Shown: piece by piece, positions 6,848 to 14,833 of the stretch
How the letters are laid out: every line of letters starts with the position of its first letter
Numbering within the stretch: position 1 is the first letter of the stretch
DNA from: a virus
IMG/VR virus record: IMGVR_UViG_3300025655_000118
Location: 1-36,916 of that record
DNA: 36,916 nucleotides
Reading direction: 5' to 3' (one strand)
Notes under the pieces: generated by a model
The model's input: only the letters and a program-made list of their open reading frames with translations
What the model was told of the DNA's origin: nothing
Databases searched by the model: none
Made by a program: the position numbers and the translations under genes

Positions 6848-8072
6848 ATTGATATGCTTCTGCCCAATTTCCTTTCAAACCAGCAACTTCATATTCAGTT
6901 ACACGATTCTCAAAAAAATTCGTGTGATCCGCACCGTTGAGCACCCACTCCAACCATGGTAGTGGATTATCCTTCACACCATAGTTTGGTTTCAATCCCA
7001 ACTGAAGCAAACGGCGATCAGTGATATAACGAATGTACTGCTTCACTTCTTCTTGTGACAATCCTTCAATCTCACCAATTCTATACGCAAGTTCAACAAA
7101 TTTGTCTTCCAACTTAACTGCTTGTCTTGCCATCTTATAAATCTCTGCCTTAAACTCCTCATCAACTACACGTGAGTGTTCAGAACAGAATGCCTTAAAC
7201 AACTTAGAGTTTCCTTCCACGTGCATTGATTCGTCACGAATGCTCCACTCTACAACCTTGCCCATGCCTTTCATCTTACCGAAACGCTGGAAGTTGAGCA
7301 ACATAACAAACGAAGCAAACAACGCAACACCCTCGTTGAATACAGTCTTAGCAAGAGCAAGAGCAAGACCACGTTGAGTGTGTGGATCGCTATCCATCAT
7401 AAAGTCAACCTTATCGGTCATCTCTTTATACTCAAGGAACGCATGATACTCTGAGTCAGGCAAGCCAAGTGTTTCATTCAACAACGCATAGGCACGCTGA
7501 TGAATACCCTCACGAGCAGCAAATGAACCAAGCATGTTGCGAATCTCATTGTTCTTAAACTTAGGAATGAATTGATCATAATAGTTTTGACCAACTGCGA
7601 CATCTGACTGAGTGAACAAACGAAGGATGTTGGTGATGTAATCCTTTTCGGTTGGCGTTACACGACCACCCTTCCAGTCAGCAACATCTTCAGACAAATC
7701 AAGTTCGTCTTCAATCCAGTGCGCCTTTTCATGGCGAGTTGTTACTTCAACTGCCCAAGGATAATAGAATGGTTTGTAGGTCTTAGAGAACTCCATCAAA
7801 CCACCAGACTGTTTCTTAACCAGCGTGTTACCAATCTTCATCAACTCAGTATAACCACCGATGTTCTTACCATCAATGATAATCTGTGGAACAGTACGTG
7901 CGCCATTACAACGCTGCATAAACGCAAGGACTTGCTCTTCGTTATACAGTTTGTTTTCGGTGTAACTAAATCCGTGTTGCGTCAACCAAGTCTTTGCTTG
8001 TACGCAGTAAGGGCAGTTGTCTTTTGTATAGACTTCAATCTCTGGGCTATGCGTCGTCAGTGCGGCGTTCAT
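6846..8072 (-). CDS. nrdB: Glutaredoxin-NrdB fusion, ribonucleotide reductase small subunit
   Basis: The 408-residue protein joins two domains. Residues 11-88 form a glutaredoxin with the redox pair C20-P-Y-C23, cis-proline motif RTVPQI (59-64) and GGYTEL. From about 92 it is a class I ribonucleotide reductase beta subunit: carboxylates near HWIEDELDL, E188-x-x-H191 with the radical tyrosine Y195 in REGIHQRAY, E247 (FNEGVALF), and E281/H284 in RDESMHVEG. The Tyr and all iron ligands are present, so a tyrosyl-radical enzyme is expected. The fused glutaredoxin would reduce the C-terminal CxxC of NrdA. AAGGATAG precedes the ATG. A homing endonuclease gene separates it from nrdA and overlaps its start. 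Confidence 0.9.
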   Translation of the reverse strand: MNAALTTHSPEIEVYTKDNCPYCVQAKTWLTQHGFSYTENKLYNEEQVLAFMQRCNGARTVPQIIIDGKNIGGYTELMKIGNTLVKKQSGGLMEFSKTYKPFYYPWAVEVTTRHEKAHWIEDELDLSEDVADWKGGRVTPTEKDYITNILRLFTQSDVAVGQNYYDQFIPKFKNNEIRNMLGSFAAREGIHQRAYALLNETLGLPDSEYHAFLEYKEMTDKVDFMMDSDPHTQRGLALALAKTVFNEGVALFASFVMLLNFQRFGKMKGMGKVVEWSIRDESMHVEGNSKLFKAFCSEHSRVVDEEFKAEIYKMARQAVKLEDKFVELAYRIGEIEGLSQEEVKQYIRYITDRRLLQLGLKPNYGVKDNPLPWLEWVLNGADHTNFFENRVTEYEVAGLKGNWAEAYQ

Positions 8073-8616
8073 GTTGTTCTATCCTTTCTATATCTTTATA
8101 TTTTCTTTTTGCTTGGTATGCTGAGTGCACGCCACTATAATTATAACCGTTTTCTTTGCACCATTTAGTTAGGTCTTCAACAATTATACTATTTCCATCT
8201 ATCACCAGCAACCATTTCTTTTTGTTTCTATCATGCCCCATTGCTTTTATTGACATAATTTCTTTTGAATTTTTTTTGTGTTTTTTGTTTTTGAATGGAT
8301 TTACTGGTCCAATAGATTTCATTCTTTTGGCAATAGTTTCTGGTGATTGTTTTGGTCCTGGTTTCCCACGACGCATTTCTGCCATTTTTTCTGCACCAAG
8401 TTTGGATCGCTGATAAAGAAGTTCTTCTTTACCGATACATCCACTAAGTGCTTTCCAAGCAATATAATCTTGCCTATTCCCATATTCTTCATATAACTTA
8501 CGATGTGCTTCTGCGTGTTCTTCTACAGTAAGTTCTATAAGGTTTGATGGGTCATCCGTTCCGCCCATATATCTTGGAACAATGTGATGAACATGAGTAT
8601 AAATAGATTTAGACAT
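8047..8616 (-). CDS. HNH homing endonuclease between nrdA and nrdB
   Basis: The N-terminus carries an HNH core: H10-H11-I-V-P-R...N25LIELT...H34xxxH38. It is followed by a NUMOD3-like basic motif (RGKPGPKQSPETIAKRMKSIG) and a C-terminal helix-turn-helix-like segment (VEDLTKWCKENGYNYSGVHSAYQ) typical of sequence-specific homing enzymes. The 189-aa gene is A+T-rich relative to the nrd genes, has its own late promoter and leader hairpin, and its 3' end overlaps the nrdB start by 26 bases. T4 and relatives carry a homing gene (mobE) in the same nrdA-nrdB spacer, so the position is a known homing target. CGGAG precedes the ATG. Confidence 0.85.
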   Translation of the reverse strand: MSKSIYTHVHHIVPRYMGGTDDPSNLIELTVEEHAEAHRKLYEEYGNRQDYIAWKALSGCIGKEELLYQRSKLGAEKMAEMRRGKPGPKQSPETIAKRMKSIGPVNPFKNKKHKKNSKEIMSIKAMGHDRNKKKWLLVIDGNSIIVEDLTKWCKENGYNYSGVHSAYQAKRKYKDIERIEQHERRTDDA

Positions 8617-8684
8617 GATACGACTCCGCTAAGTTGTATTGTGTTTAGGATAAGAAGGTGTTCCCGCACCTTCTTGTCTGTTTC
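8617..8684 (-). promoter_or_regulatory. Homing-gene leader with stem-loop, copy 2
   Basis: The leader holds the stem AAGAAGGTG/CACCTTCTT (8652-8660 with 8667-8675) and a 6-base loop, then ATCCTAAACA and the ribosome binding site, in the same order as 3382-3449. It also encodes the C-terminus of the 53-aa frame from 8790. Confidence 0.7.
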
Positions 8685-8790
8685 TATTTATATATTCTTC
8701 AACTTTACGCACAATCTGTTCTTCGCTATCGCAGGGGAACGCATTGCGAATCCAGTCATAGACTTGCCAATATTTGGCAGCATCATGCAT
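8629..8790 (-). CDS. Small protein downstream of nrdA (53 aa), tail formed by homing-gene leader
   Basis: An ATG at 8790 overlaps the last codons of nrdA, and the frame runs 53 codons to TAG at 8631-8629. The first 35 residues (AAKYWQVYDWIRNAFP, then EEQIVRKVEEYI) look like a genuine amphipathic helical protein. The last 18 are encoded by the homing-gene leader, including the late promoter and hairpin. The likeliest reading is a short gene whose 3' end was replaced when the homing cassette entered. No family recognised. The ribosome binding site (GAGGAG) is rather far, about 13 bases. Confidence 0.45.
   Translation of the reverse strand: MHDAAKYWQVYDWIRNAFPCDSEEQIVRKVEEYINRNRQEGAGTPSYPKHNTT
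8685..8692 (-). promoter_or_regulatory. T4-type late promoter
   Basis: An exact TATAAATA on the minus strand lies about 70 bases before the HNH homing gene and inside the 53-aa frame. It gives the homing gene late expression independent of the early/middle nrd transcripts. Confidence 0.75.
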
Positions 8791-10549
8791 GACAGGCAAC
8801 ACACTCCTCTTCTTGTGAAGTTTCTACGAACTCTTTCAAACGCTCACGCTCAATTTTTTGCGCAACATTCTCTGCTCTATTTGAAGTTTCTGTACGCAAA
8901 TAATAGAGCCCTTTGCATCCATAACGCCAAGCATCAAAGTGTACCTTATGTAGATATGCTTTGGTTGCGCCAGCAGGGAAGAAAATGTTTAGCGACTGCC
9001 CCTGACAAATATACTTCTGTCTTTCTCCACCTTGGCGTACAACCCAATCCTGGTCAATCTCAATTGCAGTCTTAAACACTGCCTTCGATTGATCGTCCAA
9101 CCAATCAAAGTGTTGAACGGATCCACCGTTGGTGATAATTGACGACCAAGTCTTGTCGTCATTCCTGCCAAGTTTCTCAAGCAATTTCTCCAGATATCTA
9201 TTCTTAGTCAAGTGCGAACCAGCACGAGTGCGTGATGTAAATGCGTTTGCCTTCCATGGTTCAATAGAAGGAGAAGTACCACCGATCAAACTAGAGTTAG
9301 CATTTGGCGCAATCGCAATTAGATGTGCGTTGCGCATACCATAGCCAACTAGATCAGGTGCTTCACCACGCTCTTTCGCCAACTGCATTGATTCAAGAAT
9401 AGCGTCTTGTTGAATCTGCTTAAAGATACTTTTATTTACAGCAAGTGCCTCTTCAGATTCGAAGGCAATTGAGTGTCGTTGGAGATAGGAGTGGTATCCC
9501 ATAGCACCGAGTCCGAGAGATCTTTCTCTTTCGGCTGAGAATCTTGCTCTGCTGATTGTGTCTGGTGCGTTGTCGATGAAGAACTGAAGGACATTGTCCA
9601 AAAATCTCGTAAGGTCCCGAACCAGCGATGTGTCTTTCCAGTCATCATATAACTCCAGATTGAGTGAGGACAAACAACAAACGGCAGTACGATCTTCGTT
9701 TGTTGCCAAATGAATTTCATTACAAAGATTAGAACCGTGAATCTTCAAACCAAGTTTCTTTTGCGCTTCAGGCAGTGCACGATTGGCAGCATCAATAAAG
9801 TTTAGATACGGTTCACCTGTACGATAACGAGTTTCAAGTAACAGTTCCCACAGTTTGCGAGCAGGCATTGTTTCACGAACAGTGCCTTCGTTCGGATCTT
9901 TGAGATCCCACATAGCACCATCCATCACTGCCATCATAAAGTCATCAGTAAGATTAACTGCATGATGTAGATTTAAATTCTTACGATTGACATCGCCAGT
10001 AGGAATACGCATGTTGATGAACTCAATAATATCAGGATGCGAAATATCCATGTAGGCAGCATAGGAACCCTTGCGAGTCTTACCCTGCCTGTATGCAGTC
10101 ATGTCTGCATCAACAGTATGAAGGAAAGGAATAGGACCAGGGGCAATGTCACTAATAGAACGAACATCGCTCCAATGCCCACCGACACCGCCACCCTTAA
10201 CAGAGAGCCAACGCAACTCTGCGGTGTGATCAATGAGTCCTTCAAGCGAGTCGGGGACATATGCAAGAAAACAAGAGATAGGAAGTGCTTTAGCTTTTTC
10301 ATTTGGTAATGGTGCGTTAGAAAGAATTGGTGAACTGAACATGAACCATCCTTTACTCGCAGCATCATAAATGCGCTGCGCCAACCCCATGTCCCCTGCT
10401 GAATATGCTACTGCCGCACGAGCAAATGCTTCTTGCGGTGACTTCTCGTCTTTGCGGCAATAGTAATCTGTTAAAAGTTTGAATGCCTGATCTGAGAGGG
10501 ATTTGTCCCTACGAACATCAATGCTGATGCCCAAGTGTTCTCTTGCCAT
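8783..10549 (-). CDS. nrdA: Ribonucleotide reductase large subunit, class I
   Basis: The 588-aa alpha subunit has the expected cysteines: C93 in LPISCFL and C292 in CCLSSLNL as the redox pair, C276 in SNLCNEIHL as the thiyl radical site (with N274 and E278), and C583/C586 in the C-terminal CVACHA tail that shuttles electrons. It is much shorter than the E. coli enzyme and starts at the catalytic region, so the N-terminal ATP-cone that provides dATP feedback is missing, as in several phage enzymes. AAGGAAAG precedes the ATG. It works with the glutaredoxin-NrdB fusion to make deoxynucleotides and is followed upstream by thyX. Confidence 0.95.
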   Translation of the reverse strand: MAREHLGISIDVRRDKSLSDQAFKLLTDYYCRKDEKSPQEAFARAAVAYSAGDMGLAQRIYDAASKGWFMFSSPILSNAPLPNEKAKALPISCFLAYVPDSLEGLIDHTAELRWLSVKGGGVGGHWSDVRSISDIAPGPIPFLHTVDADMTAYRQGKTRKGSYAAYMDISHPDIIEFINMRIPTGDVNRKNLNLHHAVNLTDDFMMAVMDGAMWDLKDPNEGTVRETMPARKLWELLLETRYRTGEPYLNFIDAANRALPEAQKKLGLKIHGSNLCNEIHLATNEDRTAVCCLSSLNLELYDDWKDTSLVRDLTRFLDNVLQFFIDNAPDTISRARFSAERERSLGLGAMGYHSYLQRHSIAFESEEALAVNKSIFKQIQQDAILESMQLAKERGEAPDLVGYGMRNAHLIAIAPNANSSLIGGTSPSIEPWKANAFTSRTRAGSHLTKNRYLEKLLEKLGRNDDKTWSSIITNGGSVQHFDWLDDQSKAVFKTAIEIDQDWVVRQGGERQKYICQGQSLNIFFPAGATKAYLHKVHFDAWRYGCKGLYYLRTETSNRAENVAQKIERERLKEFVETSQEEECVACHA

Positions 10550-10564
10550 ATTCTTTCCTTGTTA

Positions 10565-11245
10565 TTATTCTACAAACGAAGTCGTCATAGGAAAGATCTC
10601 TGCGATTACCTTAGCACAGGCACGAGCAACTTCCATATGTTCTTTTTGTGTTCCGTTTGCGCTTCTTAACTCAATATAATGAATCCATGAGCGGAGAGTA
10701 CCGTTCATGTACATGCGTGACATCGTCAATCCTTCAGGCAAAACTGCACGTGCCTGTTCTTTTGCGATGCCGTGATCAATTGCCCAAGAGTATGCTTCTT
10801 GTGCTGCTTTGATCAAATTCTTTTGATGTTGTTCCCACTGATATTGAAGACGACGATTATCGTCATTCTCCATGTCCAGTTCTACGCTGTTCTGTCGATT
10901 GACGGTATCTTGTAGTCTTGCTTCTCTAACCACAAAAGACAAGTCCTGAGTTGGGTCGGCATACCTTTGTGAGAATTCTTGAAATGAGAATGAACGATGT
11001 CGTAAGATCTGTCTCGCAATGTCTCGAGTAGTTTCAATCTCAAGGCAGGCGGATACTGTTTCCAGTGGTGACCAATGTTTGTGCTTAACCAGATATCTAA
11101 TGAGTCGTTCGGAAGTTTCTGTGTTAAATTGATTGCTTGGATTGCTAACTCTAGCGCAGTAGGCGATAAGATCTTGTACATTCTCTAATCCTTCGTGAGA
11201 CATTTCCTCACTTGGCTTGCTATAACTAATCAACTTTACATTCAT
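10565..11245 (-). CDS. thyX: FAD-dependent thymidylate synthase ThyX
   Basis: The start is at 11245 (MNVKLISYS...), where GGGGAG is well placed and the ATG overlaps the previous TGA. The 226-residue protein carries the ThyX signature R82-H-R-x7-S92 (RHRSFSFQEFS), plus downstream LPEGL and RSWIHYIELRS segments for dUMP and FAD contacts. It converts dUMP to dTMP with methylene-tetrahydrofolate and NADPH. It forms a nucleotide-synthesis run with nrdA and nrdB. Confidence 0.95.
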   Translation of the reverse strand: MNVKLISYSKPSEEMSHEGLENVQDLIAYCARVSNPSNQFNTETSERLIRYLVKHKHWSPLETVSACLEIETTRDIARQILRHRSFSFQEFSQRYADPTQDLSFVVREARLQDTVNRQNSVELDMENDDNRRLQYQWEQHQKNLIKAAQEAYSWAIDHGIAKEQARAVLPEGLTMSRMYMNGTLRSWIHYIELRSANGTQKEHMEVARACAKVIAEIFPMTTSFVE

Positions 11246-11451
11246 GCAAAACTCCCCCACTTATTCACCCAGTTTTCTGCTGCGTCATAGGCATACTGTT
11301 CGCTATGCCCTTTACACTCAATTAATCTTACGAAATGTGCACCATCATAACAGTCAACACACCAAACATCTTCACCTAAACTTTTATCAACAAAGACCAC
11401 TGCTTTGCGGTCATTATCTTCATTATATAACTCACATGTTCTTACTGTCAT
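11242..11451 (-). CDS. Small hypothetical protein upstream of thyX (69 aa)
   Basis: The start is set at the ATG at 11451 (MTVRTCELYNE...) because GGAG lies six bases upstream; earlier in-frame ATGs lack spacing. The protein has a beta-rich appearance (AVVFVDKS, VWCVDCYDG, FVRLIEC) and ends with a helix (YAYDAAENWVNKWG). It overlaps the 3' end of the 2OG oxygenase gene and couples to thyX by ATGA overlap. No family name recognised; it resembles short conserved proteins of marine T4-type phages. Confidence 0.65.
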   Translation of the reverse strand: MTVRTCELYNEDNDRKAVVFVDKSLGEDVWCVDCYDGAHFVRLIECKGHSEQYAYDAAENWVNKWGSFA

Positions 11452-12040
11452 CACCATCTCCAAACTTTGAAATATTACCAGCAATTGTTATTCTTTCTTC
11501 TTCTACATTATTCGGCGTCACCATATGCTGAAGCGATGATGGGAACAATACAAGCGAGCCTTCTTTAACTTTAGGAACAAAATTATTTTGATTATCTTGC
11601 TGTCCAATATAATTTATTGCTGAGTTTCTATTTAAAAATACAAAATTGCCACTATCTGGCGGTAATCTATGCATATATGCATACGAAAATATATTGTCAC
11701 CATTTATATGATCGTGCGGTTCTTGGTAATCGTGTTTCCTGTATATATTAACCCAAGGAATATTTGCCAAATATTTACATTTTTCTAAATTAATTTCTTG
11801 AATATATTTTTCAACATAAGGAATAATGGTTGACAGAAATAATTTAACCCATGGCGTATCAAGAGTCAAAAAATCTTCATTATGTCCAGTAAGAACATCG
11901 CAAACCCAATCACGATTAGCTGAGTTTTCGTTTTTTGTTTCTATGACAAAATCGTGAAGATTTATATTTTTCAATGCAGAATTAATAATTTCTGCTTCAT
12001 TAACTTCAGCAATATAAATTGGGGTTGAAAAAAATATCAA
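11432..12040 (-). CDS. Putative 2OG-Fe(II) oxygenase
   Basis: The 202-aa protein shows EPHDHINGDNIFSYAYM (H109-D110-H111, iron ligands), SGNFVFLN, and SLVLFPSSLQHMVTPN with distal H172. EERITIAGNI follows with R183 for 2-oxoglutarate. This order matches the phage-common 2OG-Fe(II) oxygenases of the TIGR02466 type. It is A+T-rich compared with primase and thyX on either side, hinting at a separate origin. Substrate unknown; possible targets are a nucleotide, a DNA base or a protein. Lies between gp61 and the thyX operon. Confidence 0.75.
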   Translation of the reverse strand: MIFFSTPIYIAEVNEAEIINSALKNINLHDFVIETKNENSANRDWVCDVLTGHNEDFLTLDTPWVKLFLSTIIPYVEKYIQEINLEKCKYLANIPWVNIYRKHDYQEPHDHINGDNIFSYAYMHRLPPDSGNFVFLNRNSAINYIGQQDNQNNFVPKVKEGSLVLFPSSLQHMVTPNNVEEERITIAGNISKFGDGDDSKNM

Positions 12041-12043
12041 ACT

Positions 12044-13066
12044 TCACACTTTTCTCCATTCACTCAACTTAGCTTTGGCTTTCAATCCTTGATAGGTGTT
12101 ATTACTTATAATTGCTTGAACTTCTTCTGCATCCCTGCCAGCTAACACCATATCGTTGATGTCTTTTTCTTTTACATAGTCAGGGAACAAAGCAATACTA
12201 TAACCTAGATCGGCAACTTTTTCAATACGCTTGAGAATTTCTTTATTTCGTGGCTCATTATCAAATACAAATACGATGTCAGTTGTACCAAGAGCATTAA
12301 GTGCTTCGGCAGAAAGATCTGACCCAGCCATTGCAACTGCGTTATCAAGAAACATTGAATCAATTGGTCCTTCTACTATGTAAACTGTCTTTGATCGATC
12401 AACAGTATCAAGACCAAAGATTTTCGGTGCTTCTTCATCTATCTTCACAGTTATATAGCGTAGACCATTCTTGCTAAACGATCTGCCTTGGAATCCCACC
12501 AATTGTTTATTCCTATCAATAAAGGGGATTATTAGGCGTGGTTCGTCTTTGTCAATGTCAGTAAATTTTGATGGTGCAAACTGTCTAGCAAATTCATAGA
12601 ACTTCGGTGCATAGAACAGTTTGTAGTGTACACGCTTAGGAATACCACGCTTGGTAACATACTGACGCACTGGATGCTCAGGATCCAGTTGAGATACCTT
12701 TTTGAGTTTACCAAGCGGTGTTTTTAGATACTCAGGACGCTTCTGAAAGCGCAGGGATGGTTTTGACGCAGGAGATATAGGTTTGCGTCTTTCTTGAGTG
12801 CCGAATCGCTCTAGAGCGTACTCTTTGTGTAGAGAGGGATTGACATGTTTAATTAAATTAGATAGAGTAGCACCATGACCACAGTTGTGACACTTGTAGA
12901 TTGGTTTGTTTTCTTTGTCGAAAATGTAGCCACGTGCCTTAGACTTATTGGTCTGTGAGTCTCCACAGAAAGGGCAGCGCATGTTATATACGCCATTGCC
13001 CTTGTTCTTAAAGTTTTCTAAAGAAGCAGAAACAAGTTGAATGTACTTTGTATCAATATAATCCAT
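12044..13066 (-). CDS. 61: DNA primase gp61
   Basis: The 340-aa protein has an N-terminal zinc knuckle (C31-PF-C34 ... C59-HN-C62) and a TOPRIM core: E232 in YIVEGPIDSMFLDNAV, and the acidic strand IVFVFDNEPRNKE (D269, E271). A conserved IPFIDRNKQLVGFQGRS precedes the core. This is the T4 gp61/DnaG-type primase that makes RNA primers with helicase gp41. In T4 itself gene 61 follows gene 41; here about 18 kb of late genes lie between them. Confidence 0.9.
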   Translation of the reverse strand: MDYIDTKYIQLVSASLENFKNKGNGVYNMRCPFCGDSQTNKSKARGYIFDKENKPIYKCHNCGHGATLSNLIKHVNPSLHKEYALERFGTQERRKPISPASKPSLRFQKRPEYLKTPLGKLKKVSQLDPEHPVRQYVTKRGIPKRVHYKLFYAPKFYEFARQFAPSKFTDIDKDEPRLIIPFIDRNKQLVGFQGRSFSKNGLRYITVKIDEEAPKIFGLDTVDRSKTVYIVEGPIDSMFLDNAVAMAGSDLSAEALNALGTTDIVFVFDNEPRNKEILKRIEKVADLGYSIALFPDYVKEKDINDMVLAGRDAEEVQAIISNNTYQGLKAKAKLSEWRKV

Positions 13067-13101
13067 TCAGTGATTATACACTGAAAGGCAACCAAAAGCA
13101 A
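13066..13101 (-). promoter_or_regulatory. Possible promoter with palindromic -10 at gp61 start
   Basis: TTGCTT (13101-13096) is followed after 17 bases by TATAAT (13078-13073). That TATAAT is the loop of a perfect 7-bp inverted repeat TTCAGTG/CACTGAA (13066-13072 with 13079-13085) abutting the primase ATG. The repeat could be an operator or an mRNA hairpin. No ribosome binding site is visible before the ATG. Confidence 0.4.
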
Positions 13102-13104
13102 TAA

Positions 13105-13470
13105 TTATGACAAGAAGATTTTAATGGCGTCTAATCCACCTAGCAATAGCCAGCCAAGAACAATTGCTCCGCCAAGAAACAACCATCTGGTTTGCTCAAG
13201 ATCAATCAATCGTTTATCGAGTTTTTGAAGAACTTCTGATTCTTCTTTAGCATGCTTGCGTTGATCTTCTTTCATCTCACGAATTTCTTTCATAATCTCT
13301 TTATGAGAGTCAGATATTTCTTCGTAGAGTTCGTCTTTCAAAGCATTGATCCTTATGTGTAGGTTTTCGATGTGTCTTTCGGTCTCCACACGACGATCCT
13401 CCATAAGTTGAAAGTAGTCTATCTCACCAGAGTCGTAGACATAATTTGCGGGTACTTTGCGAGCAGTCAT
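13105..13470 (-). CDS. Coiled-coil protein with C-terminal membrane anchor
   Basis: Residues about 28-95 of 121 form a long charged heptad-rich coiled coil (RHIENLHIRINALKDEL through VLQKLDKRLIDLEQ). A single hydrophobic span follows (WLFLGGAIVLGWLLLGG, about 95-111) and then a short tail. It is tail-anchored, with the coiled coil on the cytoplasmic or virion side. It lies between the structural genes and primase. No family recognised; spanin-like or virion-associated roles are possible but no lipobox or partner is visible. Confidence 0.6.
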   Translation of the reverse strand: MTARKVPANYVYDSGEIDYFQLMEDRRVETERHIENLHIRINALKDELYEEISDSHKEIMKEIREMKEDQRKHAKEESEVLQKLDKRLIDLEQTRWLFLGGAIVLGWLLLGGLDAIKIFLS

Positions 13471-13486
13471 TAGTCAGCCAACCATT

Positions 13487-14833
13487 TCATCGGCTAATTT
13501 CCTCCCAATCGAGTGAAGCAAAAACATCAGCACCAGCAGAATTAGTAGCACATACAAGTGTTAATTCATAAGGAGTTCCAGTCAGTCCATTTCGTTCTAA
13601 CTGGAACTTAAAGAGTGCTTCTTTGAGAATATCTACTGATGCTGTAGATTGATTTGAAGCATTAAAAAATCCAGATGCTAGTATTCTCCCACCACTTACA
13701 CTTGTTCCACCAAGTTTATACTCAACCGCACTATCCACCCCAGCACTGACCCAAGTTCCTCCAGTTGTAGTTGAGGATGCTCTTACTTGCCAATTATAAT
13801 CTGGACCATTTCCTGCTCCCATTATTGATAGAGCAGTCATAATGACAATCGCATCTAATCTATCTGGAGAAGATTTAAGACGAATAGAAATAACTGGATA
13901 GAAAGTGCCAGCAGGAGTGGGCAGATCTACTGGTGCTGTGATTGGTGTTTGTACTGCCTGTTGTAATCCACGAAGTTCATAACCACCTTCAGAAATTACA
14001 GTAGAACAAATTTGTTTGAGTGTGCTACTACCACTTGTAGCACCAGTATTAGTAATCTCATATCTCAAAGGTAATGATGCTGTTGTGATATAAGTTGATT
14101 GGATAATATTTGCGTGGTGGAATGTATGGCAAGTAATAAACTGACCGTTGATGATAAATCCCATTCTCACAGAACCAACACCTAACCATTCAATATCCAT
14201 CCAAAGAATTTGTGCTTTAGTCATATCTAAAGTCAGACCAGAAGCACCAGTTCCATTTAACTTATCACCATTCCAAGATGCTTGTGCTATTCTGGTTTCT
14301 GCTAAAGAACCACCGACCGAAGTTCTTTCCACCAAATTTAGAGTTGAACCATCAAGCTCCACATACATTCCGTCGGCAGCACCATAGTATCCAACTCTTT
14401 GACGAAGACCTGACTTTGCTGGTGACATCACAAAAGTATTCATCACCAACAAAGATTTACCAGGCTGATATGAAAATACTTTTGTGGTCTCTCTTACGAC
14501 TTCAGCGTTGATAGCATTATTGACTGTCAAATCAACTAAACCTTGAGCAGCATTAAAAGTTGCTGTTGCTGTTCCTGTGGTTGCTGTGCTCCAAAGGTTA
14601 TTGTCTCTATACCTATGGGAACTATCAAATAGAGTTAGAGGATTGGAAACTCTTTGACGACCGAAAGCATCTGTAGATCCTGTTGCTGCTGTAGTTGTAA
14701 ATGTTCCTGTTACAGGAAATGGATTTGCTTGTGATACCACATTGCCTGTTGGACCAGTTCCAACCTGAACCACCTCATAGATGGTCTTGTTGTTGGAAAG
14801 CATCTCATTTGTGTCAATGCGGTACTGTGCCAT
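13487..14833 (-). CDS. Virion structural protein (marine T4-type)
   Basis: The 448-aa beta-rich protein opens with an oligomerisation-type region. It then has GDAFGRQRVSNPLTLFDS-like text (TDAFGRQRVSNPLTLFDSSH region, about 53-72), SYQPGKSLLVMNTFVM and LRQRVGYYGAADGMYVE, which I recognise from structural proteins widespread in marine myoviruses. The rest is Ser/Thr/Gly-rich beta structure. It is probably exposed on the virion (fibre, baseplate accessory or capsid-associated); the exact place is not known. Its start touches the stop of the 185-aa gene. Confidence 0.7.
   Translation of the reverse strand: MAQYRIDTNEMLSNNKTIYEVVQVGTGPTGNVVSQANPFPVTGTFTTTAATGSTDAFGRQRVSNPLTLFDSSHRYRDNNLWSTATTGTATATFNAAQGLVDLTVNNAINAEVVRETTKVFSYQPGKSLLVMNTFVMSPAKSGLRQRVGYYGAADGMYVELDGSTLNLVERTSVGGSLAETRIAQASWNGDKLNGTGASGLTLDMTKAQILWMDIEWLGVGSVRMGFIINGQFITCHTFHHANIIQSTYITTASLPLRYEITNTGATSGSSTLKQICSTVISEGGYELRGLQQAVQTPITAPVDLPTPAGTFYPVISIRLKSSPDRLDAIVIMTALSIMGAGNGPDYNWQVRASSTTTGGTWVSAGVDSAVEYKLGGTSVSGGRILASGFFNASNQSTASVDILKEALFKFQLERNGLTGTPYELTLVCATNSAGADVFASLDWEEISR

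Noticed and set aside
8598-8605. Plus-strand TATAAATA
   Set aside because: It lies inside the start of the HNH gene, and no plus-strand gene follows; all supported genes are on the minus strand.
13090-13105. T4 middle-promoter (MotA box) reading of TTGCTT before primase
   Set aside because: The distance to the -10 is too long for a MotA box, so only a sigma70-like reading was kept, at low confidence.
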